Notes under the pieces: generated by a model
Told to the model about the DNA's origin: nothing
Database searches by the model: none
What the model saw: only the letters and a program-made list of their open reading frames with translations
Position numbers and translations under genes: made by a program
NCBI RefSeq assembly: GCF_910588715.1
Contig: NZ_CAJURG010000001.1
Span: 828,761 to 878,073, forward strand
Direction of reading: 5' to 3'
Source of the DNA: an uncultured Clostridium sp.
GTDB lineage: Bacteria > Bacillota > Clostridia > Clostridiales > Clostridiaceae
DNA: 49,313 nt
Part shown: piece after piece, positions 26,063 through 35,091 of the stretch
Position numbering within the stretch: position 1 is the first letter of the stretch
How the letters are laid out: each line of letters starts with the position of its first letter

Positions 26063-26518
26063 TTATTCAACCAAATCTATCGTCCAATTTAAACTTTGAA
26101 GCTTAGTATCTATAAGTCTATATTCTTTAGATAACTTATCCACTTCTTCTTGTTTTTCTGATACATTTACAGTACTCAAAATTTTTATTTCTTTGTTAGA
26201 ATATCTATCTATTTTTTCAGATGCTGTATCTATAAAACTTCTTAAAACAGATAATTTTAAGCCTAAAGCATCTCTTTTTGCAATTATATCTGTAATGCTT
26301 TCACCTTCAATATAAGTTAAACTATTAGTTTTATTTATTGCTTTTATAAGTTTTTCAAGCTCAATAATATTTCCATCTAATTCTTTTAATAAAACTACTG
26401 GATCTTCTGCTGGAACATCACCTTCTTGAACCTTTGCATTTCTAATAAGTCTTTCTTTAAGTGATGCAATTCTCTTTTGTACATCAGCTCTTAAATTTAA
26501 TGCTTCTGCCAATTTCAT
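26063..26518 (-). CDS. DIP1984-family (septicolysin-like) protein
   Basis: A 151-residue, almost entirely helical protein of the DIP1984 family, whose members are sometimes labelled septicolysin. The family start MKLAEALNLRADVQKRIASLKERL is present, followed by alternating charged heptad-like stretches that suggest a coiled coil (about 1-50 and 85-145). There is no signal peptide or membrane segment, so a haemolysin role is not supported by the sequence. I start it at the ATG at 26516-26518, because GGAGATGAT lies 7 bases upstream; earlier in-frame ATGs lack a spaced RBS. Its function is unknown. The ncRNA candidate lies 12 bases downstream. Confidence 0.8.
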   Translation of the reverse strand: MKLAEALNLRADVQKRIASLKERLIRNAKVQEGDVPAEDPVVLLKELDGNIIELEKLIKAINKTNSLTYIEGESITDIIAKRDALGLKLSVLRSFIDTASEKIDRYSNKEIKILSTVNVSEKQEEVDKLSKEYRLIDTKLQSLNWTIDLVE

Positions 26519-26750
26519 AAGTTGTATCATCTCCAAATATTCATAAATTATCAATAGTAAACAAATACTTACTAATTAAGTTCAAATTTTCTTTAATTAA
26601 TAATTTAATACTACAAATTTAATATAAATTTATTATCTATATTATGCTATTATTATTAATTATCGTCAAGTGTTATTCATTTTCTAATCTAAAAACTAAT
26701 AGATACTTAACTATTAAATTAAAATATTTTAAACTTATAATACAATTAAG

Positions 26751-27878
26751 TTATTTTGCTTCTTTTATTAACACAATTTTATTCTTAGTACAAAATATAC
26801 TTAATAGGAAAAATACTAAAACTAATAATATCATACAACCTACAAATGGTACTATGCTCATAATTCCCTCATTAGCTTGAAGTTTTTCAATTATTATATA
26901 AAACCATCTTATTGGCAATACATTTCCTACCTTTTGCATTTCTTTACTCATCATATCAAAAGTCCAATATGCTCCACTTAACATAAATACTGGTAAAGTA
27001 AATGTAGTCATTACTAAAGTAAATATAACTTTATTTTTAATTATTGATGAAAGAAATAATCCTAATGAAATTGCCATTAACACTAAAATAAACATTAATA
27101 TTAATACAATAAAATCATTTTTAAATCCAAAATTAAAATTTGTTAATTTACAAATAATATAATATTCTATAGCTGGTATACAAGAGGTTAAAAAATATAC
27201 TATTAGTTGTCCACCAAAATATTCTCTTTCATTTATCTTGCTAAGTAATATTCTATCTTTAGTATTTTGTCTTTCATCTTCTAATATAAATCCACAACTT
27301 AATGCTGCTGTAACAAATATAACATATAAAACCATTCCTACTGATACATAAGGATTTTTACTATCATTAATTTTATTTATAAAATTATACTTAGGTTTAG
27401 AAGAATTAAAAGTATCTAAAACTTTACTTATTCCTTCTTTATCAATATCTACATTATTACATATCATTGCTAATGATGATACTTCTCCTTCTAAATATGA
27501 TGTTACTATAGCTGATGCTTCTTCAGCCTTAATTGATTTTACTTTTACTTTATTTTCTTTTCCGCTTATAATATCATCTGTAAAATTTTCATCTATGATT
27601 ACTACAACCGAACATTCTTCAAAAATTAAATTGCTAATATAATCCTCTTCATTATCTACAAAACTTATCTTAGCTCCATTTAAATTTTGTAATCCTTCTT
27701 CTATTGCCTTTCCAAGCTCACCTTTATCTTTATTATAAATTCCAATATTTAAGGTTTCCATTACCTCTCCTGCATAGGAAAAGAAAAATGTTAAGATTGC
27801 AGGTAAAACAAATGTTACAAATAAAAAACTCTTTCTCTTCATTAATATTTTTAATGTATTTTTAATCACTTTAAACAT
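26751..27878 (-). CDS. ABC-2 permease, second subunit (LnrN-like position)
   Basis: A 375-residue ABC-2-type permease. One N-terminal membrane segment (about 18-36) precedes an extracellular domain of roughly 140 residues, then five membrane segments (about 180-370). The conserved GAYWTFDMMSKEMQKVGNVLPIRWFY stretch lies before the last segment. Its start overlaps the end of the preceding permease gene by 8 bases, so the two are translationally coupled and probably form a heterodimer with the ATPase encoded upstream. Gene order matches linearmycin-type exporters. The cargo is inferred to be an amphipathic antibiotic or lipid-like compound. Confidence 0.87.
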   Translation of the reverse strand: MFKVIKNTLKILMKRKSFLFVTFVLPAILTFFFSYAGEVMETLNIGIYNKDKGELGKAIEEGLQNLNGAKISFVDNEEDYISNLIFEECSVVVIIDENFTDDIISGKENKVKVKSIKAEEASAIVTSYLEGEVSSLAMICNNVDIDKEGISKVLDTFNSSKPKYNFINKINDSKNPYVSVGMVLYVIFVTAALSCGFILEDERQNTKDRILLSKINEREYFGGQLIVYFLTSCIPAIEYYIICKLTNFNFGFKNDFIVLILMFILVLMAISLGLFLSSIIKNKVIFTLVMTTFTLPVFMLSGAYWTFDMMSKEMQKVGNVLPIRWFYIIIEKLQANEGIMSIVPFVGCMILLVLVFFLLSIFCTKNKIVLIKEAK

Positions 27879-29022
27879 CTACCGTTTCACCTCTTTTTTT
27901 AATTATAATTACGTAAGAAATTAATACTAAAATTGATAAAACAATTGGAATAATTATTGCAACTAGGTATAAATTAGACTTTAATCCACATATCATTGTG
28001 CTAGTAGCTGTATTAATCCAATAAATAGGACTAATATACATAATCTTATTAATTACAGGTATTGAAGTAATCATTACCCTTGTTGAGTAACATCCTCCTA
28101 AAGCACAAATTATAAATGTTGCACCATTTAACAATCCACTAGCTGCTGTATCTGTTTTACTAACTATACCTACAATTGCTCCAAGCATTGATGAAAATAA
28201 TCCAAAAACAACAAATAATAATATAAATTTAAAAGTATTTTCACCCCAATTAACTTTTAATACTAAACTAGTATAAATATAAACTAATAATATTTGTAAT
28301 AAACTAATTATTGTTCCTAAAATCACTTTAGAAAGTATCATAATTTTTTCATTAGACTTTGACATTTTTATTCTGTTAATTGTGTTAAGTTGCTTTTCTT
28401 TATATACTAACTCTCCAATAACTGATGATACATTTAATATTATTAATGCAAGTTCTGCAAAGGTATAATATTCTGATGCAGTTACAGTCTTTTTCCCATT
28501 AACATCTTCACTTACTACATATTCATCATAAGAATTTTGAACTAAACTTTTAAATGCTTTAGGATTTAGTTCTCCAATAGCTTCATATGCCCCATATTTA
28601 TTTAACAATGATTCTAACATACTTTTGAAAACTTTAGCTTTCATGTTATCACCATTTTTTGATGTGTATATATCAAAATTACTTTCATATAATGATACAT
28701 AAGCAATTGCCTTTTTTTCATCTATGCTTTCTTTAACCGTTTCTAAATTTTCTACTTTTTTAAATTCGATATTTATCTCTTTTTTAATTTCGTCTTTAAA
28801 CATTAAAAAACCATCTTTATATTTTGAACTATCTTCTACTGAGTAATAAACTATAGAATCCTTATCACTCTCTTTAAATATTTCTATTTGTGAACCCATT
28901 AAGTTATCTAAACTCAAGCTTAAAATAGTCATTAATACTATTGGAAAAAGGAAAAGCATTATTACATTTCCTTTTGATCTAAAAAACATTTTTAGCTCTT
29001 TTTTTAGCATTACAAAAAGCAT
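27871..29022 (-). CDS. ABC-2 permease, first subunit (LnrM-like position)
   Basis: A 383-residue ABC-2 permease with the same plan as its neighbour: one N-terminal membrane helix (about 20-37), an extracellular domain (about 38-180), then five helices (about 185-375). A conserved YISPIYWINTATSTMICG stretch lies near the C-terminus. It begins 12 bases after the ATPase stop (RBS AGGGGG) and overlaps the next permease gene. The two permeases share topology but are clearly different in sequence, as in heterodimeric exporters. Confidence 0.87.
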   Translation of the reverse strand: MLFVMLKKELKMFFRSKGNVIMLFLFPIVLMTILSLSLDNLMGSQIEIFKESDKDSIVYYSVEDSSKYKDGFLMFKDEIKKEINIEFKKVENLETVKESIDEKKAIAYVSLYESNFDIYTSKNGDNMKAKVFKSMLESLLNKYGAYEAIGELNPKAFKSLVQNSYDEYVVSEDVNGKKTVTASEYYTFAELALIILNVSSVIGELVYKEKQLNTINRIKMSKSNEKIMILSKVILGTIISLLQILLVYIYTSLVLKVNWGENTFKFILLFVVFGLFSSMLGAIVGIVSKTDTAASGLLNGATFIICALGGCYSTRVMITSIPVINKIMYISPIYWINTATSTMICGLKSNLYLVAIIIPIVLSILVLISYVIIIKKRGETVDV

Positions 29023-29034
29023 ATTTTTCGCCCC

Positions 29035-29964
29035 CTAATCTCTAAGTTTCTTACCTGTTAATGCTAAGAACACATTTTCTAATGTTGGTTCAGAATTTTC
29101 AATATTAATAATCTCTCCATCTAAACTTAATGCAGTTTCTATTATTTTAGTAAGCAAATTAGAATTTTTAATAGTTGATATTTTATACTGATTCTCACTA
29201 AAGACTACTTTTTCTATCCCTGTTATTTCTAATAATTTTTCTTCAAAATTATCTATCTTCTCTTTAACAGTTATATTAAAAATTCTCTTATCACCAATTA
29301 AATTTTTTAGCTCTTCACTTGTTCCTTCTGCAATTACATTTCCCTTATCAATTATTGCAATCCTATCACATATATCATCTACTTCTTGCATGTAATGTGA
29401 AGTATAAATTACTGTAGCTCCCTCATCTCTTAACTTTAAAACTGATTTTAAAATATGATTTCTTGATTGTGGGTCTATTCCAACTGTTGGTTCATCCATA
29501 ATAATAAGCTTTGGTGAATGAGCTATAGCACAAGCAATATTTAATCTCCTTTTCATACCACCTGAAAATTCTGATGCCCTTTTCTTTCTTACGTCAGTTA
29601 ACCCAACAAACTCTAAAACTTTATCAACTCTTCCTTTTAAATCCCTACCCTTAAATCCATATAATGAACAAAAGAATTCAATATTTTCTTCTGCTGTTAA
29701 GTCCCAATAAAGTGCAAAATCTTGAGGAACTATTCCTATATTTTCTTTAAACCTTCTTGTTTTAGTTTCTTTTTCTTCATAAATTATTTCTCCAGAAGTC
29801 CTTTTTATAAGTCCGCATATCATTCCTATAAGTGTACTTTTTCCTGCTCCATTTGGCCCTAATATTCCAAAAATTTCACCTTTATTTATTTCTAAATCAA
29901 TATCATTTACAGCTATCATATCACCATATTCTTTAGATATTTTTTTTATTTCAAGCATTTTCAT
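29035..29964 (-). CDS. ABC transporter ATPase (LnrL-like position)
   Basis: Nucleotide-binding subunit, 309 residues. Walker A is GPNGAGKST, followed by a Q-loop in IGIVPQDFALYWDLTAEEN, the signature SGGMKRRLNIA, Walker B with LIIMDEPTVGIDP, and the H-loop TSHYMQEVDD. The C-terminal extension (about 220-309) is the DrrA-type domain found in drug and antibiotic export ATPases. I start it at the ATG preceded by GGAGGTAAGG (29964); the in-frame start 15 bases earlier lies inside that RBS. It leads the transporter half of a kinase-regulator-ATPase-permease-permease operon, with a hairpin separating it from the regulator gene. Confidence 0.93.
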   Translation of the reverse strand: MKMLEIKKISKEYGDMIAVNDIDLEINKGEIFGILGPNGAGKSTLIGMICGLIKRTSGEIIYEEKETKTRRFKENIGIVPQDFALYWDLTAEENIEFFCSLYGFKGRDLKGRVDKVLEFVGLTDVRKKRASEFSGGMKRRLNIACAIAHSPKLIIMDEPTVGIDPQSRNHILKSVLKLRDEGATVIYTSHYMQEVDDICDRIAIIDKGNVIAEGTSEELKNLIGDKRIFNITVKEKIDNFEEKLLEITGIEKVVFSENQYKISTIKNSNLLTKIIETALSLDGEIINIENSEPTLENVFLALTGKKLRD

Positions 29965-30003
29965 AAACCTTACCTCCATTACTACTTACATTTTATATTA
30001 TAC

Positions 30004-30045
30004 AAAAAAAGGTAATACCCTCCTACTGAAGAATATCACCTTTTT
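30004..30045 (-). terminator. Hairpin between the regulator and the ABC transporter genes
   Basis: On the minus strand, AAAAAGGTGATA pairs with TATTACCTTTTT (12 bp, one G-T pair) around an 18-nt loop, then seven T. It starts 18 bases past the response-regulator stop. It would terminate the two-component transcript or act as an attenuator before the transporter genes. Confidence 0.75.
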
Positions 30046-30063
30046 ATATTACATTTGTCATAT

Positions 30064-30684
30064 TTATAAATTTCCCTTTAGATAATTAACTGCAATAGCA
30101 GTTCTATGTTCTAAATTTGTTTTATCTAATATTATAGTTATATAATTTCTAATTGTACCTTCTGAAATAAATAACTTTTTGCTTATTTCTTTATTGCTAA
30201 GCCCCTCGCTTATTGCAATTATTATATCTTTTTCTCTTTCTGTAAATTCATATTTATTAAACTGTGGTTGATTACTTTTTCCTTGAAATTTATTTAATAC
30301 ATTTTCATTCATTACAATAGTATTGTTATAAACAGAAGTAATACTTTGAGCTATTTGTTCTGGTGTACTATTTTTTAGAATATATCCCTTAGCTCCATAT
30401 TCTATTGCTTCATTAATATAATCCTCTTCATCAAAAGTAGTTAAAATTAAACACTTAGTATTTGATTTACTTACTATTTTGTTTACTGCTTCAACTCCAG
30501 ACACTTTAGGCATTCTTATATCTAAAAGAGCTACATCTACATTTTCCTTAGTGCAAATATTTATAGCTTCTTCTCCATCTTCAGCAACTCCTACAATTTC
30601 AATATCAGCTTTTAATGGAAGCAATAGTTTTAAACTTTCCCTTATTAAACTATCATCATCACAAATCAATACTTTAATGCTCAT
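30064..30684 (-). CDS. NarL/LuxR-type response regulator (LnrK-like)
   Basis: A 206-residue response regulator. The N-terminal receiver domain has the acidic pair in LICDDDSLI, the phosphorylated Asp in DVALLDIRMP, a Thr in ILTTFDEEDY and the Lys in GYILKNSTPEQI. The C-terminal LuxR/GerE helix-turn-helix has TEREKDIIIAISEGLSNKEISKKLFISEGTIRNYI. Its RBS (AGGAGATAAA) lies in the last codons of the kinase gene, whose stop ends one base before its ATG, so the two are translated together. It probably activates the ABC genes downstream. Confidence 0.94.
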   Translation of the reverse strand: MSIKVLICDDDSLIRESLKLLLPLKADIEIVGVAEDGEEAINICTKENVDVALLDIRMPKVSGVEAVNKIVSKSNTKCLILTTFDEEDYINEAIEYGAKGYILKNSTPEQIAQSITSVYNNTIVMNENVLNKFQGKSNQPQFNKYEFTEREKDIIIAISEGLSNKEISKKLFISEGTIRNYITIILDKTNLEHRTAIAVNYLKGNL

Positions 30685-30685
30685 T

Positions 30686-31804
30686 TTATCTCCTTTTATT
30701 TATAACCATATTTATTACAAATCCATTATCATTATAATATTCAACTCTACCGTTTATTTCTTCTAGCCTCTCTTCTATTCCACTTAACCCAAGCCCCTTA
30801 GCTAACCTTTCTACACCGTTTCCATTATCTCTTACTTCAACTCTATAAAACATGTTAAACACTAATATTGATACATTAATTTTTGTTGCATTAGAATATT
30901 TAGCCGCATTAGTTAAAGCTTCCTTTATATTTTCTTCTATAACCTTAAATTCAATTGATCTAATAGCAGATGTATCTCCTTCACATAAAAATATCGTTTC
31001 TATTCCAGTAACATATTGAAATTTTAATATAAGTTCTCTTATTGTTTCAATTCCAATAATAGATTGACTTGGTTTAACTTGTCTTAAAAATTCTCTAATT
31101 TCTTCCATGCCTTCTCTTAAGTTACTCATTGCTGTATCTAAATATTTTTTAGCTACTTCATCATTATTTCCTATCATTTCCTTAGTAACTTCTAGTTGCA
31201 TCACAGAACCAGTTATTCTATGTCCTAAATGATCATGAAGCTTTTGCGCTATAAAATTACGTTCTTTTAATATTGTTATACTATTATTTTTGTCTAAATA
31301 TTTTTCTAACTCATCAATCTTTTTTTCCATAACTATTTTATTTATATTACTAACTTTATTTAACCTTTTATACTTTTCTTCCTCATTTAATTTATCTTTT
31401 ATTTCATATAAATATAAGTTGGTAATTATTATAGTTAAACTTATAATCATTAATTCTCTAATATCAACATAAGTAAAACTTGTAATATATAATATAAAAA
31501 TTGATATTAGCATATTTATATATGATATAATCCTTCCTTCAAATAAATCAAACAATAATATTGTTAAAATTAAAACTGTATATGTATATCCTAAAAACAT
31601 ACTAAAAATAATTAATATAATTTCTATAGATGTTATTACTTTATAATTTGTTTTAGTTATATTTTTAATCAACTGAATACAATCTATTAGAAGTATAAAT
31701 AATATTGCATAAGTAATATATTCAATACTCTTCCAGGCTACTCCTGTTAATATAATAATTCCAATAGATATAAAAATTAAATTAATAGCTAATGACTTTT
31801 TCAT
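30686..31804 (-). CDS. Sensor histidine kinase with membrane-embedded sensor (LnrJ-like)
   Basis: A 372-residue kinase of the HisKA_3 class. The first 130 or so residues are six closely packed hydrophobic segments with almost no extracellular loops, which suggests sensing within the membrane. A coiled-coil linker (about 135-170) leads to the phosphoacceptor region AQKLHDHLGHRITGSVMQLE (His in LHDHLGH) and an ATPase domain with NAAKYSNA (N-box), DNGNGV and GLGLSGIEERL (G-boxes). It partners the adjacent response regulator. The membrane sensor fits detection of membrane-active compounds. Confidence 0.92.
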   Translation of the reverse strand: MKKSLAINLIFISIGIIILTGVAWKSIEYITYAILFILLIDCIQLIKNITKTNYKVITSIEIILIIFSMFLGYTYTVLILTILLFDLFEGRIISYINMLISIFILYITSFTYVDIRELMIISLTIIITNLYLYEIKDKLNEEEKYKRLNKVSNINKIVMEKKIDELEKYLDKNNSITILKERNFIAQKLHDHLGHRITGSVMQLEVTKEMIGNNDEVAKKYLDTAMSNLREGMEEIREFLRQVKPSQSIIGIETIRELILKFQYVTGIETIFLCEGDTSAIRSIEFKVIEENIKEALTNAAKYSNATKINVSILVFNMFYRVEVRDNGNGVERLAKGLGLSGIEERLEEINGRVEYYNDNGFVINMVINKRR

Positions 31805-31840
31805 ATCAAATTCCTCTTTTTAATAATTATATTAACTTAA

Positions 31841-31886
31841 AAATCTCCCATATGAAAGTAATCTTAACCCTCATATAGGAGACTTT
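31841..31886 (-). terminator. Terminator of the lysoplasmalogenase gene
   Basis: A stem of about 13 bp (GTCTCCTATATGA with TCATATGGGAGAT on the minus strand, one mismatch and G-T pairs) begins 21 bases past the stop and runs into five T. The upstream-facing arm carries six A, so it may work both ways. Confidence 0.85.
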
Positions 31887-31906
31887 TTTAATATTAAAAT
31901 AATAAG

Positions 31907-32620
31907 TTAACTTAATAAACTTCTAAAAATAATGCTCTTTATACTTTCTTTATAGTAATTTGTACACGCAAAAACAAATATTGATAATGCAAGTACAAAT
32001 TGACCTATATAATATGTAGCAAGACACATATAATTTGTTCCTGGAATATTTCCAAATTTATTTAACATAAGCATAAAATCTGATATAAAAAATAAAATAC
32101 TCCCTATTACAATTGCTAAATTTGTAATATTTCTATCTCTTAATAGGTTTGAAATTGCCTTTCCAACCATAAATGAAATTATAATTGCATAAACACAACA
32201 TATCCCTTTCATTAAACCATTTCCAAAATCTAAAAAGCTTGTAAATAATATTACAGATAATGAAAATACAGAAATAATACCTCCACATATTAAATCTTTG
32301 GTATTTATTTTTTTAAGAATACAATAAGCTACAAAATAAAATATATGCCCAACTGCAAATATTGCTGTACCAAGATAAAAATTAATTACAAGCAATATGT
32401 CTCCTAACATAGCAAATATCAATGCAATAAATAAACCCATTGGAAATCTTAAACTTACTTCATTTTTAATACAATAATTAAGATTTATACCCCCTGTGCC
32501 AACAAATAAAATACTAGCAATTGACTTAGCAAATAATCCACCACCAAACATATACCAAACATCAAAAATCAGTATAAGCATCAGCATAATAGCATTTACC
32601 ATAAGAAATGATTTTTTCAT
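31907..32620 (-). CDS. YhhN/TMEM86-family lysoplasmalogenase
   Basis: A 237-residue integral membrane protein with about eight hydrophobic segments. Conserved YhhN features are MLGDILLVIN (with an Asp in a helix), FAVGHIFYFVAYCI, and a later SDFMLMLNKFG with a second Asp. The family hydrolyses the vinyl-ether bond of lysoplasmalogens, giving a fatty aldehyde and glycerophospholipid. Clostridia make plasmalogens under anaerobic conditions, so the enzyme is plausible here for membrane lipid turnover. It has a near-consensus promoter and is monocistronic. Confidence 0.85.
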   Translation of the reverse strand: MKKSFLMVNAIMLMLILIFDVWYMFGGGLFAKSIASILFVGTGGINLNYCIKNEVSLRFPMGLFIALIFAMLGDILLVINFYLGTAIFAVGHIFYFVAYCILKKINTKDLICGGIISVFSLSVILFTSFLDFGNGLMKGICCVYAIIISFMVGKAISNLLRDRNITNLAIVIGSILFFISDFMLMLNKFGNIPGTNYMCLATYYIGQFVLALSIFVFACTNYYKESIKSIIFRSLLS

Positions 32621-32666
32621 ATTTTCCCCACACCCCTATATTAAATTATTGTCCCTCTCGGAAAAT

Positions 32667-32695
32667 AATTTACCATTAATCCCTTAAATAGTCAA
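32667..32695 (-). promoter_or_regulatory. Sigma-A promoter of the lysoplasmalogenase gene
   Basis: On the minus strand: TTGACT (-35, 32695-32690), a 17-base spacer, TAAATT (-10, 32672-32667). The RBS GTGGGGA and the ATG at 32620 follow 47 bases downstream. Confidence 0.75.
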
Positions 32696-32846
32696 TAATA
32701 CTAGTTATTAAATTTAAAATCTATTTTGTTATAATATTTTTCTTCATAAATAGAAGTAAAATAAATAAATTTATATTTAAATATAAATTTAAATCCCCTT
32801 ATAATTTTTGTTTTTTACTTTAAATTAAATAATATAAAATTCAAAA

Positions 32847-32871
32847 AGACTAGTGCCTTATGCACTAGTCT
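32847..32871 (-). terminator. Terminator overlapping the Ppx/GppA stop codon
   Basis: Perfect 10-bp stem AGACTAGTGC/GCACTAGTCT with a 5-nt loop, then five T on the minus strand. The first stem bases include the TAG stop of the phosphatase gene. Confidence 0.93.
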
Positions 32872-33772
32872 ATAAATTTTCATAAATTATTCCTTCTCTA
32901 AGTCCTATAGCACTTATAATAAATTTTTCAGAATTAAAATATTTAAGAATTAATAAAATGGCTCCAAGAGGAGAGGCAAATATTTCAGATCTCTTTTTTG
33001 ATAATCCCTTAAGATTATCTCTTTTATCAATTGGCAGTTTTAAGAGCTTATCATATATTTTAGAAATCTCATCTTTTGTAATACTATAATTATGAAGTAA
33101 TTCCTTTGGATAATCCTCATCACCTTTAGATACTCTTCCTATATGCTTTGCAATTCCACCAATTCCAACTACATTTAAATTATTATTTCTCCTTAACCAT
33201 TTTATTTCTTCTAACTTTTCATAAATAAATTTACTAAGTTCAATTTCCATTTCCCTATTTTCAAGATTATTAAACATTTTAGTAAGAGGAATGCTTCCAA
33301 GTGGTAAACTTATTGTGTTTTTAAATTCTCCATTTTCCATAAGTGTAATTTCCATGCTAGAGCCACCTAAATCCAACAAAATAGCATTTTTTTCTTTCAT
33401 TGTATTTTTAACAGCTAAATATCCATACTTAGCCTCTTCTAATCCAGATAAAATATTTACCTTTAATCCTAGCTCTAATTTAATTTTTTTACACACATCA
33501 TTTTTATTTACAGCTCTTCTTACAGCTTCTGTTGCAACAACATATATATTTAAAACTTCGTATCTCTTACATATATCTTTAAAATCTTTTAATACATTTA
33601 GCAATATATTTAAACCTTTATCAACTAAATAATCCTCTTCCGTTAAATAACTTCCTAGTCTCATTGTCATTTTTGCTTCATTTAACATTTCAAATGTTGA
33701 GTTATTTTTTATTTTATAAATTATTAATCTTATAGAATTAGAACCAATATCTATTATTGCTTTTCTTCCCAC
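32870..33772 (-). CDS. Ppx/GppA-family exopolyphosphatase or guanosine pentaphosphatase
   Basis: A 300-residue actin-fold phosphatase of the Ppx/GppA family. It has the first phosphate loop DIGSNSIRLIIYKI and the second LLDLGGSSMEITLMENG, plus VVATEAVRRA and GIGGIAKH. It holds only the two actin-like domains and lacks the C-terminal HD-like domain of the longer enzymes, like the short Clostridium and Corynebacterium forms. I start it at GTG (33770-33772), 6 bases after GGGGGA; the ATG at 33808 would overlap the end of the DUF389 gene. Only 22 bases separate it from that gene, so cotranscription is likely. It would degrade polyphosphate or pppGpp. Confidence 0.9.
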   Translation of the reverse strand: MGRKAIIDIGSNSIRLIIYKIKNNSTFEMLNEAKMTMRLGSYLTEEDYLVDKGLNILLNVLKDFKDICKRYEVLNIYVVATEAVRRAVNKNDVCKKIKLELGLKVNILSGLEEAKYGYLAVKNTMKEKNAILLDLGGSSMEITLMENGEFKNTISLPLGSIPLTKMFNNLENREMEIELSKFIYEKLEEIKWLRRNNNLNVVGIGGIAKHIGRVSKGDEDYPKELLHNYSITKDEISKIYDKLLKLPIDKRDNLKGLSKKRSEIFASPLGAILLILKYFNSEKFIISAIGLREGIIYENL

Positions 33773-33794
33773 AAAAATTCCCCCAATTACAATT

Positions 33795-35078
33795 TTAAAT
33801 CTTTTCAATAATAACTTTTACTTTTTCTAAATTTAATCGTGCCTTAAACCAATTTTCTATATTTACTATATAATTATTTAAATCATCTTTATCGGTATAT
33901 ATTAAAAGTAATTCTACTTTTCCCTCTTCTTTGTTTTCACTATTGATATAACCAGTATAAATTTGTTTTATATCTGGATATATTGAACTTATTTCTTTAT
34001 ATATAGCTTCATTATCAATAGTATTATTAGAAGAATTACTTGTTGTATTGTTTGTCTTTGTAGGAACAGTATTTTGATTATCTTTTAAACTTGAAATATA
34101 CTTTTCTAAATTATTTAAATCCATCCCTTCTTGCTTTATTATTAGTTTTTTATCTTTAAGTCCATACTCTTCTAAGCTTTCATTTAATGATTTTATTTTA
34201 TCATTACTTATAGCATCACCTATAGTAACTAAAGTTATTGTGTTATCATTATAATTTATATCTTTACTTAATATGTATTGATTAGGTAATTTATCACTTA
34301 TAAATTTATTTAAATCTGTTTCATAAATAGTTTTTCTTATCATCCAAACTGCCGAAATAATACTAGGTATCATAACTATTATTGATGAAATAATTATTAT
34401 ATGTCTTACCTTTCTTTGTCTTTCATAATCAACACTACTTTTATTAGGAATCTTTAATGCTTTAGTAACAATAAATGTTGCAATTGCAATAAAAAATCCA
34501 TTTATAAAAAATAAATATCCAGCTCCAAGAAAAATACTTGCTTGACTTGTTGCTATACCATATCCTGCTGTGCATAATGGTGGCATAAGTGCTGTTGCTA
34601 TTGCAACACCTGGAATTACATTACTTGATTTTTTACGTGTTAATCCTACCATTCCAGCAATTCCACCAACAAGTGCAATTATAACATCCCAAATAGTTGG
34701 ACTCGTTCTTGCCAAAATTTCACTTCCTGCAGTAGTTATTGGTGTTATAGTAAAATATACTGTTGATGTAACCACACTTATAATAATTGAAATAATTAAC
34801 ACTCTAATAGATTTTCTAATAAGATTTGAATCAACAGTTGCAACACCATATCCTATACCAATTATAGAACCCATTAAAGGTGAAATTAACATAGCCCCTA
34901 TAATTACTGCTACAGAATTCATATTTAAACCTATTGAAGCTATTATTATCGCACACATTAATATAATAAAATTAGAGCCATACATATTAACTCCTTCTAA
35001 TATATTTTCATGTATTTCTTCATTAGTTGCTTGATTTCTTGTAAATTGATATTTAAATGTATCTAAATTAATTTTCAT
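33795..35078 (-). CDS. DUF389-family membrane protein
   Basis: A 427-residue membrane protein of the DUF389 family. It has six or so hydrophobic segments in the first 250 residues, with the Gly-rich conserved stretch VAVIIGAMLISPLMGSIIGIGYG and TALMPPLCTAGYG. A cytoplasmic C-terminal half contains a Ser/Thr/Asn-rich linker (about 335-355) and a terminal domain (about 357-427). Function is unknown; the buried Pro and Gly motifs suggest a transporter. The gene has a hairpin directly in front of its RBS (AGGAGAA) and is followed after 22 bases by the Ppx/GppA gene. Confidence 0.87.
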   Translation of the reverse strand: MKINLDTFKYQFTRNQATNEEIHENILEGVNMYGSNFIILMCAIIIASIGLNMNSVAVIIGAMLISPLMGSIIGIGYGVATVDSNLIRKSIRVLIISIIISVVTSTVYFTITPITTAGSEILARTSPTIWDVIIALVGGIAGMVGLTRKKSSNVIPGVAIATALMPPLCTAGYGIATSQASIFLGAGYLFFINGFFIAIATFIVTKALKIPNKSSVDYERQRKVRHIIIISSIIVMIPSIISAVWMIRKTIYETDLNKFISDKLPNQYILSKDINYNDNTITLVTIGDAISNDKIKSLNESLEEYGLKDKKLIIKQEGMDLNNLEKYISSLKDNQNTVPTKTNNTTSNSSNNTIDNEAIYKEISSIYPDIKQIYTGYINSENKEEGKVELLLIYTDKDDLNNYIVNIENWFKARLNLEKVKVIIEKI

Positions 35079-35091
35079 AAAAAAAATTCTC

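Noticed and set aside
26063..26518. Septicolysin as a pore-forming toxin
   Set aside because: The label is inherited in databases; the sequence has no signal peptide, membrane segment or cytolysin motif.
34570..35034. 154-residue plus-strand ORF opposite the DUF389 gene
   Set aside because: Mirror reading of membrane-segment codons, with no RBS or domain; the minus strand carries the conserved family sequence.
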